Numbered from the stretch's first letter, positions 25,401 to 38,039 are shown. The stretch is DNA of 64,000 nucleotides from Atriophallophorus winterbourni (GCA_013407085.1 JACCGJ010023775.1:1-64000); one strand, 5' to 3'. The notes: generated from the letters alone by a model not told the origin. Numbers and translations: made by a program.

Positions 25401-28400
25401 ATGTGGCTTCGTTCACTACACAGATGTTGGATTCGTGATTCAACCATTTTCTTGGTCGCTATATTATCCACCGAAACAAATTGACCGATCGCTTGAATGG
25501 CATTATCAAAGAGAAAAAGACATTTGGAATGAAGACGACTCGGATGCATGTTTACATGAGCTCTCCGTGAAAAATGAGTTAGTCTCTACTAGATTTGCTG
25601 CCATTGCTATATAAATAACAAGTATATAATTTACCATATTTTTAGATTTGATTTTAATAGAGCACAGTTAAAATGTTTTCAAACGGTTGCTGTAGATTTA
25701 TGTTTGTCTTACATGAAGAGTGCACAATATTGGTGAGCTTTTGAATTGTACGAGATGGAATGAAACAGATTTACAACTCAGAGCAAAATGAAATCTGGTG
25801 CAGACATGTTGAGTATAGCGTGGCGGTAAAAGTATTTATCTAAGCGTGTTTTTTATTATTAGTCATGACAATAACGCTATGACCAATTAGAGTTCTCTTG
25901 TATTGTGGGATTTGGGTGAAAGTTGTTATTAGCGTTGGAAAAGATGACCACAGGAATGATTTCGGACACAATCGACATGTGTGCCTGAAACGCGGTGGAT
26001 TACGTGATTAATCTTGTATTAGCGTAATAGAAATTAAAATAAGAAACGCTATTTGGCATTTATTGATGTGTCGTAATCCACCATCAATATAATAAGGTGT
26101 GAATTAACTAAATATATCCCAATGATTGCTAGTTTCTATTTACCATGAAATATTTTCTAATTGCAGATATGGTCAATGCCAGATATCTGATTTGTGTTGG
26201 ACAAACGCTTCGCAAACCGTCATGTCTGGATATAGTTTAGCACATCAGTTGATCTACTTAATTGTAGGTATGCAGGTATGTTCCCTTGCAAACAATGTAC
26301 ATGGAGATAGATTGATTTAACATTTGATGACGTTATACTCGTTATTCGTTTTAAGGAAACCGTTACAAATAATAAATATGTATCGCTTTATGGAATATAT
26401 CATCACACAGATAAATTTCGTACAAAATTTGGAAGATTCGGTTTTTTGCAAGTATTTAGAATTGATTTCATAAGAATTTTCAGAAGATTTCCGCTTATTG
26501 GTTTGCAATTTGCATATCTGTGATGAGTCTGGAAAAAATCATGCACAACACGAACAGAATTACTGTAGATAAAACGTCTACGAAAACATTGAAAAAACGG
26601 GCATATAGTAAACATTCTAAACCTAGGTCCTACACTTGTATAACAGTAATGTTTCTCAATAATGATTGGTTATTATAGTAGGAAATTTGACGAACAATGC
26701 GTTACGTGTTTTAAAACCGAACGGAAGGCTTATCATCTGATCAGTATAACGAGTGCAATCAAAGAAAAGCGGTCGGTAATGTACAATAATATTAACGTCA
26801 TGACAATGTCAAGGTGAATCAAAACTGGGCTATCATTTTCATCAGACTTGGCATTCACCGACTGAACATTTTCAAGATGTTTTACTACAACATTAAATTT
26901 ATATATATATATATATAGCATCAACAATAAAACTTTTTCGAAAATAAGTAATGCAATTTACCACTAGGTTGGGGAGAAATCATTAATACAATATTGTAGT
27001 TGTGTTATCGGATAAAATTTTATTGACTGTAGTATAAATTTATACGTCATATTTTCCACAAACCAGACCGGTTTTCAATAAAGACTGATACATATATGTA
27101 ATGTAGTACATTCGAAACACGTTTTACAGATTATGCCAGTTATCTTTATTGAGAATAGCATTTAAATTACAGTGACAGTTTGGCAAAAAGCAACCTAACA
27201 ACATCCACATTCAAATATAAATATTCTCCTTTATATCGGAAGCTTATCAATCATGTTAAAAATACGAGTTTATTGATCTCTCAATTGTATGAGAGCATCA
27301 GAACTTGTTCCGCATTTCATCAAAACTACAAGATAAAGAAGAACAGTGCAAATGCATTATTTAACAACCTGCATTGTTCATTATTCTACTTATTCTGTCG
27401 AGGACGATTTCGACATTCGGTGGCAGATTTTGCTTTTGGTTCATTTGTAATAAGAGGAAAAGCTTGACGAGCCATAGTTTCTATAGCGCATGTCAAAAGC
27501 ACTTCCGGAGGAATAAGTAGAGTTCTGAATAGCAAAGTTATAAGATTTAAATTAATGGGTGCAAGTGCTCCGCTTCTTATAATCTAAAATGTAATGCAGA
27601 TTTTTCTGGTTGTGCGACTATTTATGTTAAATAAAACAAGTGCAAAGGTCGAAAGGGTATTTATATTTGGCGAAAATATATAAAATAATAAAATAAACGA
27701 ACAAAGAAACCTTATTGGAAAACAAACCCCAAATTTAGTGAATATGAATCACCGAATCGTGATTCAGGGGAACACTTCCGAGAATCAAGGTACAGCGTCG
27801 ATCTCAACAACTTTAAATTGACAATGCAAAGCTTTCACAGTGTGGTGGTTGATATAACGAATGCTGGCAAGAATGCAATCAACGAGGCAAATTAAGTGTA
27901 TATATCCATATACTGTCGTCTGGTAACGCGGATATAAAGCTAAACATGCATGACTGACTATTATGCTGACGACTTAAACAAGTATACCTATCGGCCAGCA
28001 GGATCTGGATAAATTTGCACACAAAATAAACGATTGAGAGATTACACAGTACTCAACGAGGTGCATAATTAGATCTTGATCTCGCCTGTCAATTTTAGAT
28101 TACTTAACATTTTTTTATGTAAGTGCAACATAAATTTGAACACTGTTCTTACTGACAGCTTAGTCTGACGAAACATTTGTTTCAAATACGAAACGATATC
28201 CAATAACCGCACTAATCCTTTCATTATAAACTTTCTTTTAATGACTATGGATTCCCGTCGGTCTTTAATATATTTGAATACATTGCGGAATTTTCTTTAA
28301 TCACAATACATGAAGAATTTGCGCAGCATGCATTTAATATTGCACTTCCTGTACAATAGTTTTCAACAATTTATTGAACTAATAAAATCCCGAATAATAT

Positions 28401-29879
28401 CAAATTATAATGACGAAGAAGTGAGTACAAATGCATGATTTACGTTATGTGCTATATTTGTGATTTTATACTCCGAAACACTTCAGCTCGGTTGTGGTGT
28501 GCAGCTGAACAATCTTGCAAGAAATTTGGATCAATCTTCTAGCGTAGCACAACTGATGAAACTCTACTGCAGTCGTATGAACGTGGAGCTTGAGCAATTC
28601 GGCGAGCAACGAAAGGATGATTTTAGCAGGGATTTGATGATGGAAATTAGTAAGAAAACCAACATATGTCTAATTATTTGTTCATATGAATATTTTTGTG
28701 TTGTGTGATGGAAATGCATGCAAATGAGGATCTTTGTTAATGACCACAATTTTAACCCCATCTACATATGTATTGGGCCATGTGATTGAACGATTCGGTC
28801 ATGCCAATCTTATCCAACAGTGGTATACAAGCGACAATCTTGTCATACCGCAACAATTTTGTTGTTATTTATCTACGCGTTTTTACATTACATTGCCTGA
28901 TACATATGCTAATGTGTAACTCGAAGATAGTCATCAACAGCCAAGCCAATTCAAGATTGAAATTGAGCGTCTTTAATGTCAAATCATTGTTTAGCGTTCA
29001 GAACGATTAAGCTACATTTTAAAATCACTGTTATTCAAAACATGATAAATTCGACTGGTTTACTCCAGCGTATAGTTGTCTAAATTCGGCGTCATGTCGG
29101 CTTCGTTATTTAACGTTTAACAAGGCTGCCTGTGGTCATTATACCATAGAGTGACCAGAACCAGCAAATTAAAATGGGCACATGTTCTAGTGTCTGGGTT
29201 TTTCAAAGTTCACCAAAATTATTAAGTCATTTACATGGTCGCGAAAAAAATATTTTACTGTGTTAGAATTCATAGAGATCTGCATGGAAGAATGGTACAT
29301 TCATATTTGTTTTCATGTTATAATGTTCGCAATATTAATTTCTTTTGAATATTTAAGCATACAACCGAAAGTAAAATTTAAATAAATTATCTATTAATAT
29401 GATTAAGGAAATTTTTTAATTTCCACAACAAAATTTTAAAAATAAACACAGTTTATTCACGAAAGTACAAATTTTATTGGAAAAATTAAAGTAGTGAACT
29501 GTGACATTTTAATAATAAACAATCGCAATTAAACAACCATTTCCAATGTGTACATTCTAATTGATAACAACTTATTCCGCCACTATTTTCAGTCGGAATG
29601 TGCGGGACTGTGGGGTATCTCGAATTGAGTAAACCGAGCTTGCTTGACAAGATCTTGCGTTGGCAATCAGACAGTGGCTGCTACCATGAATTTGCACACG
29701 AAAATCTTATTCTAGATTATGCTCAATCGAAAGACTCCCGTGTAAATCGTGACAAGCGTGTGGAAACCATCCTAACGGAACATCCCGAAAAGTGTCTGGC
29801 ACATCGAACGACGGTCGCTTTGTCAGCTCTGGCAGCTTACATGACTGCAATTGTTGAAAAGCTATTTGGAACAGGATAA
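16241..29879 (+). CDS. UPF0764/C16orf89-like secreted protein (six exons)
   Basis: Coding exons are 16241-16445, 20778-20924, 25424-25577, 26167-26275, 28487-28649 and 29593-29879. All borders are GT-AG and all phases fit (1,1,2,0,1), giving 354 residues. The start ATG opens a hydrophobic signal peptide (residues 1-22, no later membrane segment), so the product is probably secreted. Family blocks recognised against vertebrate C16orf89, in order: an IERA-x(n)-NLDGWTGVRLVE block (Gly/Asp-rich at 57-60), an acidic SDACLHEL block, CQISDLCW (Cys 173, 179) followed by SGYSLAHQLIY, LGC (208), CGTVGY with LRWQ and GCYHEF, and a final HPEKC-H-TTVALSALAAY block. Length matches the family (roughly 350-400). 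The molecular function of the family is unknown; I recall the human protein as secreted and thyroid-enriched. Introns hold HHR repeats and LINE debris. Confidence 0.88.
17035..17290 (+). repeat. dispersed hammerhead-type repeat in intron 1
   Basis: A nearly full unit: a GGGTTTAAACCCTATCT block, TTGAACAGGTTGGTCGTGCC, the CTTGTTGGCC-TTT region, TGCGGATCCTGATCTTA, then the ribozyme-like core. CTGATGA (17220-17226), stem II GTGC-AAACA-GCAC and GAAACCAGTC are intact. The stem I strands no longer pair well, so cleavage is doubtful. Confidence 0.7.
19315..19425 (+). mobile_element. RTE-like LINE remnant in intron 1
   Basis: About 100 bases translate to LKTVYARVYELSGKIKTG, resembling the pre-SGVRQGCPLSP region of RTE-type reverse transcriptases. 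The catalytic motif that should follow is decayed. Too short to place further. Confidence 0.4.
20590..20660 (-). repeat. dispersed hammerhead-type repeat, mutated remnant
   Basis: On the minus strand: CCTAC, CTATTGA (core box with two changes), stem II GTGA-AAACA-GCAC, GAAAATGGTC and GTGCGGTG. The architecture is recognisable but the core is damaged. Confidence 0.55.
20778..20924 (+). CDS. C16orf89-like gene, coding exon 2
   Basis: Acceptor TTTTATTAG and donor TCAA|GTGCGT; phase 1 in and phase 1 out. Encodes a helix-like stretch beginning RISSLLSRYW and ending RREPNYYS, corresponding to the variable helical region of the family. It has no ATG-initiated frame of its own, so it is visible only through the splice phases. 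Confidence 0.82.
21360..22770 (-). mobile_element. CR1-like LINE remnant, minus strand
   Basis: Minus-strand order is correct for one element. 22765-22583 encodes the pre-polymerase block (VITKGGLTA, HANVFSPLTL). About 22050-21960 encodes TASGVPQGFVLG. About 21935-21890 encodes VILFADDYKFW. The 3' tail AACCATAAATTCTTGAACCTTGAATC is at about 21410-21370. Large parts are lost or scrambled. Sits in intron 2 of the C16orf89-like gene, antisense to it. Confidence 0.75.
22820..23090 (-). mobile_element. CR1-like C-terminal fragment, minus strand
   Basis: Minus-strand frame resembles the CR1 C-terminus of the copy at 2.7-5.7 kb: NRPLIRHFLFKQRSHT corresponds to HPLKHLFKYRESGITRS, and SLKYQEEYNLLQFRRIWN to the FYSVRVCFLWN region. 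It lies upstream of the N-terminal part of the neighbouring minus-strand copy, so it is a separate or rearranged insertion. Confidence 0.65.
24925..25290. repeat. inverted pair of hammerhead-type repeats
   Basis: A partial minus-strand unit (about 24925-25044, with GTTTTAAACCATGATCATGAACAAAACG and ATTTGCATGCATTTTCATC in pieces) is followed by a plus-strand unit (about 25050-25285). The plus unit ends in CTCTAC, CTGATGT (25220-25226, last core A changed to T), stem II region ATGC-AAGCA-GCAA, GAAACCGGTA and GTGTG. It lies just before exon 3 of the C16orf89-like gene. Confidence 0.65.
25424..25577 (+). CDS. C16orf89-like gene, coding exon 3
   Basis: Acceptor TTCACTACACAG, donor AATGA|GTTAGT (weak but the only one giving the right phase). 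Phase 1 in, 2 out. Encodes an aromatic segment (IQPFSWSLYYPP) and the acidic block ending SDACLHELSVKN, matching the region just before the conserved double-Cys motif of the family. Confidence 0.82.
26167..26275 (+). CDS. C16orf89-like gene, coding exon 4
   Basis: Acceptor TAATTGCAG, donor ATGCAG|GTATGT. Phase 2 in, 0 out. Encodes the hallmark CQISDLCW and SGYSLAHQLIYL blocks, the most diagnostic match to the family. Confidence 0.9.
28487..28649 (+). CDS. C16orf89-like gene, coding exon 5
   Basis: Acceptor AACACTTCAG, donor ATTA|GTAAGA. Phase 0 in, 1 out. Starts LGCG, then a helical segment with YCSRM, equivalent to the INLFCANMM-type region of the vertebrate protein, and ends SRDLMMEI before the CG-x-GG-like block of exon 6. 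Confidence 0.85.
28695..28850 (+). repeat. dispersed hammerhead-type repeat, partial
   Basis: Contains the post-ribozyme part GTGTGATGGAAATGCATGCAAATGAGG and the TTTTAACCCCATCTACAT, GTGATTGAACGATTCGGTCATGCC, TGGTATACAAGCGACAA blocks. The ribozyme core itself is absent. Confidence 0.6.
29593..29879 (+). CDS. C16orf89-like gene, coding exon 6 and stop
   Basis: Acceptor CACTATTTTCAG. Encodes GMCGTVGYLEL, ILRWQSDSGCYHEF, a charged spacer and the conserved C-terminal HPEKC and TVALSALAAY blocks, ending in TAA at 29877-29879. Confidence 0.9.
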
Positions 29880-29909
29880 TCAACCGGTGATTATTCAATT
29901 TGTGCATGA

Positions 29910-29915
29910 AATAAA
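29910..29915 (+). terminator. polyadenylation signal of the C16orf89-like gene
   Basis: AATAAA lies 31 bases after the stop codon, in the expected place for a short 3' untranslated region. A further AT-rich stretch follows within 60 bases. Confidence 0.5.
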
Positions 29916-30299
29916 TGAATATAATATTGTGAGCATTAAGGTTGTATTTGCAATTTAATTTATGGAATGAAACCCTAGTATATCTACAATACAAATTTTG
30001 ATTCTACGACTTTCATGATTTAACATTAAAGTTTTTTATAATAAAAAAAACACTTGTGTAAACTACGTATATAATGAAAATTATTAATTAGGAATATTTA
30101 TGCGTGCGAAATAGCATTAAGTGCATGCGGATTATGGAACAAGTAGGGTGTGCAAACGCGGTGTTATTTGTTATTTTATCTAATATTTGGTTATGATATA
30201 TAATAATTTCTGACCTTGGAGAAATCGTAAGAAGACTTCACGAACTGATTGAAGTTTTAAGAGACAGATAGAACTTAAATTCAATTTTAACAGTAAGCA

Positions 30300-30640
30300 T
30301 GTGACTACGCGTTGTGAGCTTGAGACCAATTTTTAAAAGATGCTTTAGTAGGCGTCACACTGCATAAAGTATACTGTTGGTAAATATTTGTCCCCTGTGA
30401 AACTGGATGGGTAGGCGGTTGTTTTGCCCAAGTCAGCTGCCTTTTATACTGAAAATCATTAAAACCTTTTTGCTTAATTTGCGATGAATGCGCTCGATTT
30501 CTGCGAGGGACGTGAGACATGGTCGAATTTCGACTGCGTAATAGAGGATCAGGTATATGTTTGCATTTAGTGTATGGTCTGATGAAATCGGCCGATTTAA
30601 CCTAAAATGGAAAAACGTAGGATTAACGTACAAATTGGAA
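30300..30640 (-). mobile_element. LINE RT C-terminal remnant, minus strand
   Basis: Minus-strand translation gives RPCLTSLAEIERIHRKLSK, a typical post-polymerase block of LINEs, with stops. The DNA CTGTGAAACTGGAT...GTCAGCTGC around 30395-30440 corresponds to 38290-38335, so both derive from one element family. Confidence 0.55.
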
Positions 30641-30644
30641 GTTT

Positions 30645-32780
30645 GCAGCGGTCTTGCCTAAAATTTCGGCATTTCGAATGCCTAGATAGCATAATCTTTC
30701 AGCGCAAGGGGCCGCATGCAGTTTTAAATACTGATATTTTAATAGAACAAAAAGCCGTATCATGCAATGATATTTGTATTTCAACATTAAGGAAGCTTAC
30801 GCGGCACTCATTTTACTATTTGACAGTTATCTATAAAACTAATTTGCGTAAACAGAACTTCATATGATGGTCGACAGCAATTTTCTTTCGAATTACCTAA
30901 GTCCGGTCGATATTATTTGTGTTGATACTTTAAGGCTGCCTGCAGAAATCTGCTTGCCGCTACGATAGTCCAAGTAAGTACCATATGTGTTAAGACCCGA
31001 ACATCAAGCTCAGACAGATAACTTCCGAAAATAACAACAAGATATATAATGATCGCAAACTTTCTGTTTTTAAGCAAAGAAAGTGACCAGCAAGATAAAA
31101 CAATTCAGACCTCTAAGTGTTGAATAAGTTGCCTCAATAATTGTTCGCATCTGGTCGACCCAAAATACATTTACGTATTAGGCAGATTTTATGAATAAAT
31201 AATGTGACTAGGTGAAAACAAAATGAATCTCGTAGGGTTTGATCAAGCTACGACACAAAGCGCATACTATTATAACCATTTATAGCTCTGTAACGGGGTG
31301 GGACTTGGCTCAATTTAGTCAAAAAATCTTACGAATTCATGGCGGTCGGTAAATTTCTTTAGTGATTTATTCATTTATTGATCCTTTCACTTCTATGAAT
31401 TAACCATAGGATTTACTTCAATTCACTAATGCATACTAATTTTGAAAAATGTAATTATGATTTTTCTGAAATTTTCATGCACATGAAATAAATGTTGCCT
31501 CTCTGATATGCTAGGTTAGTTTCTATTTATAACCAACGACTTTTTATTGCTCAAATGGTATCCTATATAAATCTTATAGAAAACGCATGCTTTATAGAGC
31601 AAAATATCAGATTTTTGGATTGATTGCCATGTTTGAACTTAGTATCTCTCTTATCGTTTACTGTGGTAGAATGTATAAGATTATGATTTCAAAATTTAGA
31701 ATATTCAAATCTAATGGTAGGTCATTCGACGACTTTAACAGATGTGGAAAATCCTATTTAAACTAGATGTTGATGCGTTTGTCATTGATAATTAATGGTA
31801 ACCCGAATGAATTAAAATGAAAGCTTCCATCTGGCGCTGAAATCCAAAGAGCATTAGTGACTCTCGATGAAAGAAAGTCATACGTAAAGTCAGCCATGAA
31901 TTATATTCATCGAATCAGAACGTTACGGCGCTAATATTGTGTTGTGAGTGCGATTGATTGGATTTCTAAGTATATTTGGATGGTCACTCAAAATTCTGAG
32001 GACAAGTGAGCTAGCTCTTTTCTTTCACTGAATTCTGCTAAAAGTTTTTAAAATTGGCAATTTGGCTGATTTTTTTATTTGTGCATTAACTAAACGGGTA
32101 CAATATTGCATCAAATATAATTTGAATGAAAAAGATTATTCTCATGTAATTTTAATAAACGAATGTATGTGTTTTGAAATAAATTGGCGTAAAACAAACT
32201 AACAGGTATGGGCGCGTCGCCAGAGTGTGGACACCATCGTCATATAATGACATGGCGCTACTCAAACAAATTTATAACAAAGCGATTTGTGTTATTTTTC
32301 ATTAAAAAACAACTGTTTAAAATTTTCAAAAACGCACTCGACAGAGAAAGCACATCCGAAGTGATTGAACGTAGTGCCGCGCCGTCTGAATAATCTAGAT
32401 AAACTTGAGTATATTCTTTCAACACGTAATGATATTCCACTATAATAAATCTCAAAACAAACAATCGTAAATAACACTAATCCGTTTGAAAAGATTTTTC
32501 TGGAACGCTTTACTATCTTTTTTTTAAAGGAACTCAGTATTCATACATGTATGCTAAATATTCCTAATTCGTAAGTTATAGTGTGTAAAGATCAAAAGCA
32601 TACTGTTGCCTGCTAGAAAATACACACTGTTTTACACAAGGAAAATGAAATAAAAGATTTACGGTGGTTCTACATTCTAGAATGAAGAAGAAGAAAAAGG
32701 ACTCTCAGCCATTATATTATTTCAACCACTCATAAATTCTTCTCAAAAACATTACGTAAACAATTTGAGGTTGAGGATTC
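30645..32780. other. unassigned intergenic sequence
   Basis: No homologous frame, hammerhead core or LINE block seen. Short open frames such as 30607-30867 show no recognisable motif. Confidence 0.4.
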
Positions 32781-34880
32781 AATTTCGAAATTCACATTGT
32801 CAGTCGCCTCCTAATTTCAAGGGTGATTTTGACCTGCCTACCCTTTATCTCAGAGACGATCACTACCTACAAACATTTAAATACCGAGCAGAGAGGTGCT
32901 AGATTTATTCCATTTATACAATCATATTCACGAAGGCACTCGGATAAGTGGTTCTCATAAATTAGACTCTTGCAGATTCAGCATTAGGATTCGGACCACA
33001 TAAACCCTGACTCGCAATGGAACGAATTTGTAGATTTTCTCATACTGAAGATTGACGAGAATTCGCAGACCATTTGTAGAAGCTCCAAACATTAAATTCG
33101 TTCAGTTGGCCGCAGCAGAAAAACAATGTGGATATCGCTGAAGCAAGCAGCGTTGATGCAAAATAAAGGCAAAAATGTTCGTACGTCTTGACAAAAATTT
33201 ACTTTACTTATTCGAGATGATAAGGATGCATACCAATTGACGCTGCTGTCTAAAGTGGAACATAACCATAAGTTAGTAAACAAAATCCTGAACGCGAAGG
33301 CGAAATTCAAACTAGGTAATTTGCCATCCAGTATTGTGAAACATTCACTGAGACCGCGTTGTAAGCCGCAACTGCTCTCGCGAACTATTACTCTAAATTG
33401 TTCTTGCCAAATGTTGCAGTTGAACGTTGTGAGTATTGAGGCGACTCAGGGTTCGATACACTGGGTGAAATTTTGATAATTCTAGAAATTGTCGCAAGTA
33501 AATTACTCAAAACTAAATATGTAAGAAAATCTCCAGGTGCGGATGGCATCACACCAGATGTCCTCATGTTTTGTCATCGTCAGCCTTGTGGACCGCTGTC
33601 CAGCCAGTTTAACTATTCGTTACTCAAGGGAGTGGTGCGCGAATTATTGTTTCGTCACATTATCACCTGTTTTTGATAATATCATTAAACGTATTGTCTC
33701 AGAAACAATAGTTGTTCAATATAAATGGCGTAATTTGTTTTCACCATCGCAGAATGTATTACGTTCTAATCGTTCTTGTCTGCTAATTGTGTTAGATGAC
33801 TGGAAGGATAAATGAATAGAATTTTTTCGTTCACGTCTCTTACTTTTACATTTCAGAAGCTTATGACAGAGTCAATCACTATTTACTTCTTCAAAATCCT
33901 AAATGTTTGGGAATACGTTAAGCATTCCTCTTATGGTTGTGTGACTACCTGTCCGATCGCCACGCACGAGTTTAAGTATATTTAGTGCTTCCCAAAAAGT
34001 TCAAAACCACTAGCGGAATTCCCAGAGAATCCGTACTAAGCCCGTTCCAATATCTACTATCCTGCAAAGGAATTTGGACAAAGTGTCAAATTGGGCGGCG
34101 ATGAATAACATGGCATTCAACATATGGAAATGTTAGATGCTCCATCTTGGCAAGAATTATCCCTGGACATATCGATTGGGAACTAAAACTTGTCATGGAG
34201 CTGGTTGAAAAAAAGATCTTGGAGTATGGATTATTGTAAAACTGAAGGTACGGTTTTGTTGCCAGAATATAAAACGGCAGACCAGCACATTGTTATGTAT
34301 CTTTCGGAGAATATTTGGAAGATGTTCGCTGGGAACCTTACCAAGGATAATGAACGTTGACCTTCGCCATACGATAGAGTACGTGGAAGAAGTATGGGCT
34401 CTCTGGATTCGAAAACATATTTCTCTTATTGATTAAATCTATCAAAGATCAACAAAATTAGTGACGGGTCTTCGCAATGCTCCATAGAATAAATGATTGC
34501 GACGTCTGGGTCTATGAGTCTTTAACCAAAGGAGGATGCGGCCTGACCTATAGAATTGTCTACTGAAGGATATCCACTAAAACACTAGCTTGATTGTGTG
34601 ATGAGAAAGTGACACACGGACATTACTTTTTCCCATATTGATTTTCGACGTCAATTGTTGCTCTATTTCTTTGGAATTTTCTAACCCAAACATGGGATGG
34701 ACTCTCCTTGACTGGGGTTGTTTAAAGCGAAATTTGACTCACATTAAATATATCATTCATGAGCCCTACATTTTATATACTCTACTACTTTTACACTATT
34801 ATATTTTTCACATGTTCATTGATACCGTAAATTGGAGTATTGTGCTGCATTAACTTTTTAACCATAAATCCTTGAATTTA
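32780..34880 (+). mobile_element. CR1-like LINE, heavily decayed
   Basis: Landmarks on + in order: FDLPTL near 32830 (GDFNLP), a pre-polymerase region near 33170-33300, SPGADGITPDVL at about 33533-33565, a NRSCLL and LDDW block near 33765-33805, a strongly altered catalytic part near 33850-34060, LLGK-like and IYQRSTKLVTGL near 34440-34470, and a 3' tail AACCATAAATCCTTGAATTTATG at about 34858-34880. Many stops and frameshifts. Confidence 0.75.
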
Positions 34881-35199
34881 TGAAGAATATCTTTTGATTG
34901 ATCTATCAAACATCGGGTAAGGTAAGAGGTAGAAATTTTTCAGTTTTCGAATAAGGAAAGTGATAGTGGATTCGCGTAGATGAAAACTATATGCAAGCCA
35001 TGAGACATCATGCAGCGGGAGTGTATTATCGAAAGAAATGAATCTATTTAATCTGTCATATTCACAAATCATCATTAAACGATCATCTATTCAATTAACT
35101 CGATGTATCATAGGTGAGTCGTGCGTGACCTTCATACCCCTTTTGATCATCAGCAAATCCTTTTCAATTAGGCAGGTCAAATTATGTGGTGTGCTAAAA

Positions 35200-37300
35200 G
35201 AAAATAGGGAACAATGCAGAGAAACAAAATATCTATCTGAATAAAATGGGATGGATAGGGAACGTAGACTTAGGGCATATAAACATAGTCATCGAACTTT
35301 CAAGAACTGCGCAGTCACATGATCATTCCAGTTAAAAAGTTTGATAACGTGACACCAAGATATATGGCACAAGTGCATGTTCTGAACTCCGAACCATTAT
35401 GGGAAACCAGAGAAATTCTTTGAAGCAAGGCTTGACTTCGCTGACCAGAAAGATGGAGAAGATTACCATTAATTTTTTTTGGGATTTAACGATAAGACAA
35501 GTGAGAACGACCACTGGCCAATCCTGTCGATAATAGATTCTGAGGCAGGAGGGTCAGCACGAGTATGATGGTCAAAAATAACGGCAACGTAGTCTGCGTA
35601 TTTGAGAGGAACAGTGGAATAAAAACGCTGAAGGTTAGAAATGTAAACAGAGAATAAGAATGAAGGAAGAACTGCGCCCTGAAGGACACCGCGAGGAATC
35701 GGGATCAAACGGAAGACTTTGTCATTCACGACATCGCACATGGCTTTCAAAGTAGGCGGCTATCCAGTGAAGTAAGCTCAAAAGGACACCACAGTCAGAA
35801 ATTTTTAAACAAAGATATCCTTACAACAATATTAAAAGTGTTGATGTAACCGACGAAACAAACTGACACGGCTTTCAATTTCGAATCAAGTGTAGTATAT
35901 ACGTGGTCCGTTAGCAGAAAAAATACATCAAGCTTCGAACGATTCTTCGGTATGCAAAGTGCTGAGAATCTTCTGCCTGACGGCTTAAAACAATGAGCCG
36001 AAGCACAATACTTGCTACCACTTTGAGTAGCTGCGGTCTAGAAGCGAAAGTTGGGAATCGCAGTTATGCGTACCAGCTTCCGACACTCAGGCATTATCGA
36101 TTGCTCCATGCATATATTAAAAAAATTTAGGAGATTGGCAAATAAAGTTCGCGTGAGCATTCTTTCAGGTCAGGTCCCGCAGTCTTCGGGTGGAATACAG
36201 CGGAAAGAGCGTACAAGAATTCCGATGCGCTTGTGATACATTTAGTTGTAAATGAAGACGGCGGTAAATAAAACCGATGTGTATTGGCATCAATAAGAAA
36301 GGATACGAATGATTCACTTAAACTATCAATGTCAGGGATAGAAGGAAATGTATTTTTGTCTTTTCCATTCAATTGTTTCAGCGCGTTCCATAATTGCCGA
36401 CTGTTTTTAGTTCTCATAAATGCACTGGCTTACAAATTCCTCAAACGCTGAATTTGAAGGTTAATAGGCACTGAGATCTGAGAAACGTTATCTCGATAAC
36501 AAGTTTTGAATGCACGTTTTTATTCCGTCTTTGAAGGCGGATCAAATTGGTGAAGGTAAAACTATCAAGGACGTACAAAAAACAGTTTCATTAAGACAAT
36601 AAATATGAAAACTAAAAATAAGGTACGAAGTTAAAAATTCACATTCATGTGAAAATTTAAGGTCTTGGAAAGTATTGAAGTCAGCGTCATTGAGGCTGAG
36701 GCATTGGCAGATTCACATGCTCTGCTCATCACATTTCTGCAAATTCTGTGAGTCAGGGATTGATTTTCGTAGACTTAAATGAGAATCGTGATAACATAAT
36801 GGCCAGAATTACCGATGGTAGGTGGAAGCATGATAACGTTCTGGTTTATTTGCAATAGCATAATCCAGACACTTTTCAGAACGCGTTGAGAAGTGAACAA
36901 TGTTCATACGGAACAGTAGAGAAAATATTGAAATATTCGAGGGATTGAGGTCTCTAGCAAGAAAGAGCAAATATGTAATTTCAGCAAAAAATGCACGAAA
37001 AGTGTCAAGATGACCATTTCGGACGACATATGCATTTATCAAAATGAAGGATTCAAAATTAGAAATATGTCGTGGTTTGCGTTCAATAGCTAAGCAGAAA
37101 ACTTCAGTTTAGTGAGGGGTAAAAATAATTTTACTAGAGGCACACCGCTCTTTGCCTGCGAAATTTTAAAACTCCACCACTACGATTTGCAATAGGACAG
37201 GTCAGATCAAAACGAAAACATTGAAAAAACGTCAATGCTAATTAAATGAGTGTGGATTTCAGATTGGAGCCAATTTTCTTCAAATATAGCGACACCGCAA
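35200..37300 (-). mobile_element. second LINE type (jockey/CR1-like), decayed, minus strand
   Basis: Minus-strand order fits one element. About 37225-37130 encodes an endonuclease GGVLKF region. 37042-36809 encodes TRSEKCLDYAIANKPERYH (the LD..I box before SDH). 36417-36127 encodes the pre-polymerase block RTKNSRQLWNALKQLNGKDK and TSASEFLYALSAV, AGPD. 35750-35469 encodes RGVLQGAVLPSFLFSVYISNL, KYADYVAVIF (catalytic second Asp changed to Tyr) and QWSFSLVLSLNPKKN. Frameshifts and stops abound. The sequence type is distinct from the CR1-like family elsewhere in the window. Confidence 0.75.
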
Positions 37301-38039
37301 TAAAGGGAACGTTTTGAATCGAAAAGATAAGAAATAGATAAGAAATTGCACGAAATCGACGAAGAGCGACTTGCCATCCTAAAATAATCTTTTTATTTTT
37401 CATCGAATGCTTCGACAAATGATTATAATTTTTACACGTGACGTAACATCATGCTTTTAGTTGGAAATTTCGATCCGACAACCCAGTAATACTTATTTAT
37501 TTCAAAATATTTGTGCGTCGAAATTTACTTTAAACGGTGTTACATCTGTGATGTGCTACTACTGGCCTAGCCTTGGTTTCGACAGAACACAACCGTAACT
37601 GAACTCGAGTATTGAACGAATGAATGAATAACACAATTTCTGTATAGTGATCACATTATGTACTGACGATCGATATTTACCGATGCTTAATCGATCATTC
37701 GTTCACTATCTATACTACACCATGTTTAAGTTTAATACCAATTAGCCGGACAAAATAGTTATTAGCTTCGCTTTCGATACCAAGTCGGGTTAGAACTAGT
37801 GTCAACTGCGAGAATTTCAATAAAATGTGAACTGCAAACTCCCATGAAAATATAATTGGACAAAGATTGTCTATTTTCTGAAATGTACCAGGTTAAGTGG
37901 CTTGCACGTACACAAACGTGGACGCTGAATTGCTGTAGATTAATCTTATGTAATTTCATATTCCTTTGCAACTCAAACCCTGTAAGATCAGCTGTCAAGC
38001 ATGAGAAGTGATTGGACAATGAATTGTTTTGAAAACACC

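Noticed and set aside
30571..30600. CTGATGA followed by a self-complementary ATCGGCCGAT, possible hammerhead.
   Set aside because: No GAAA box follows and stem I cannot form.
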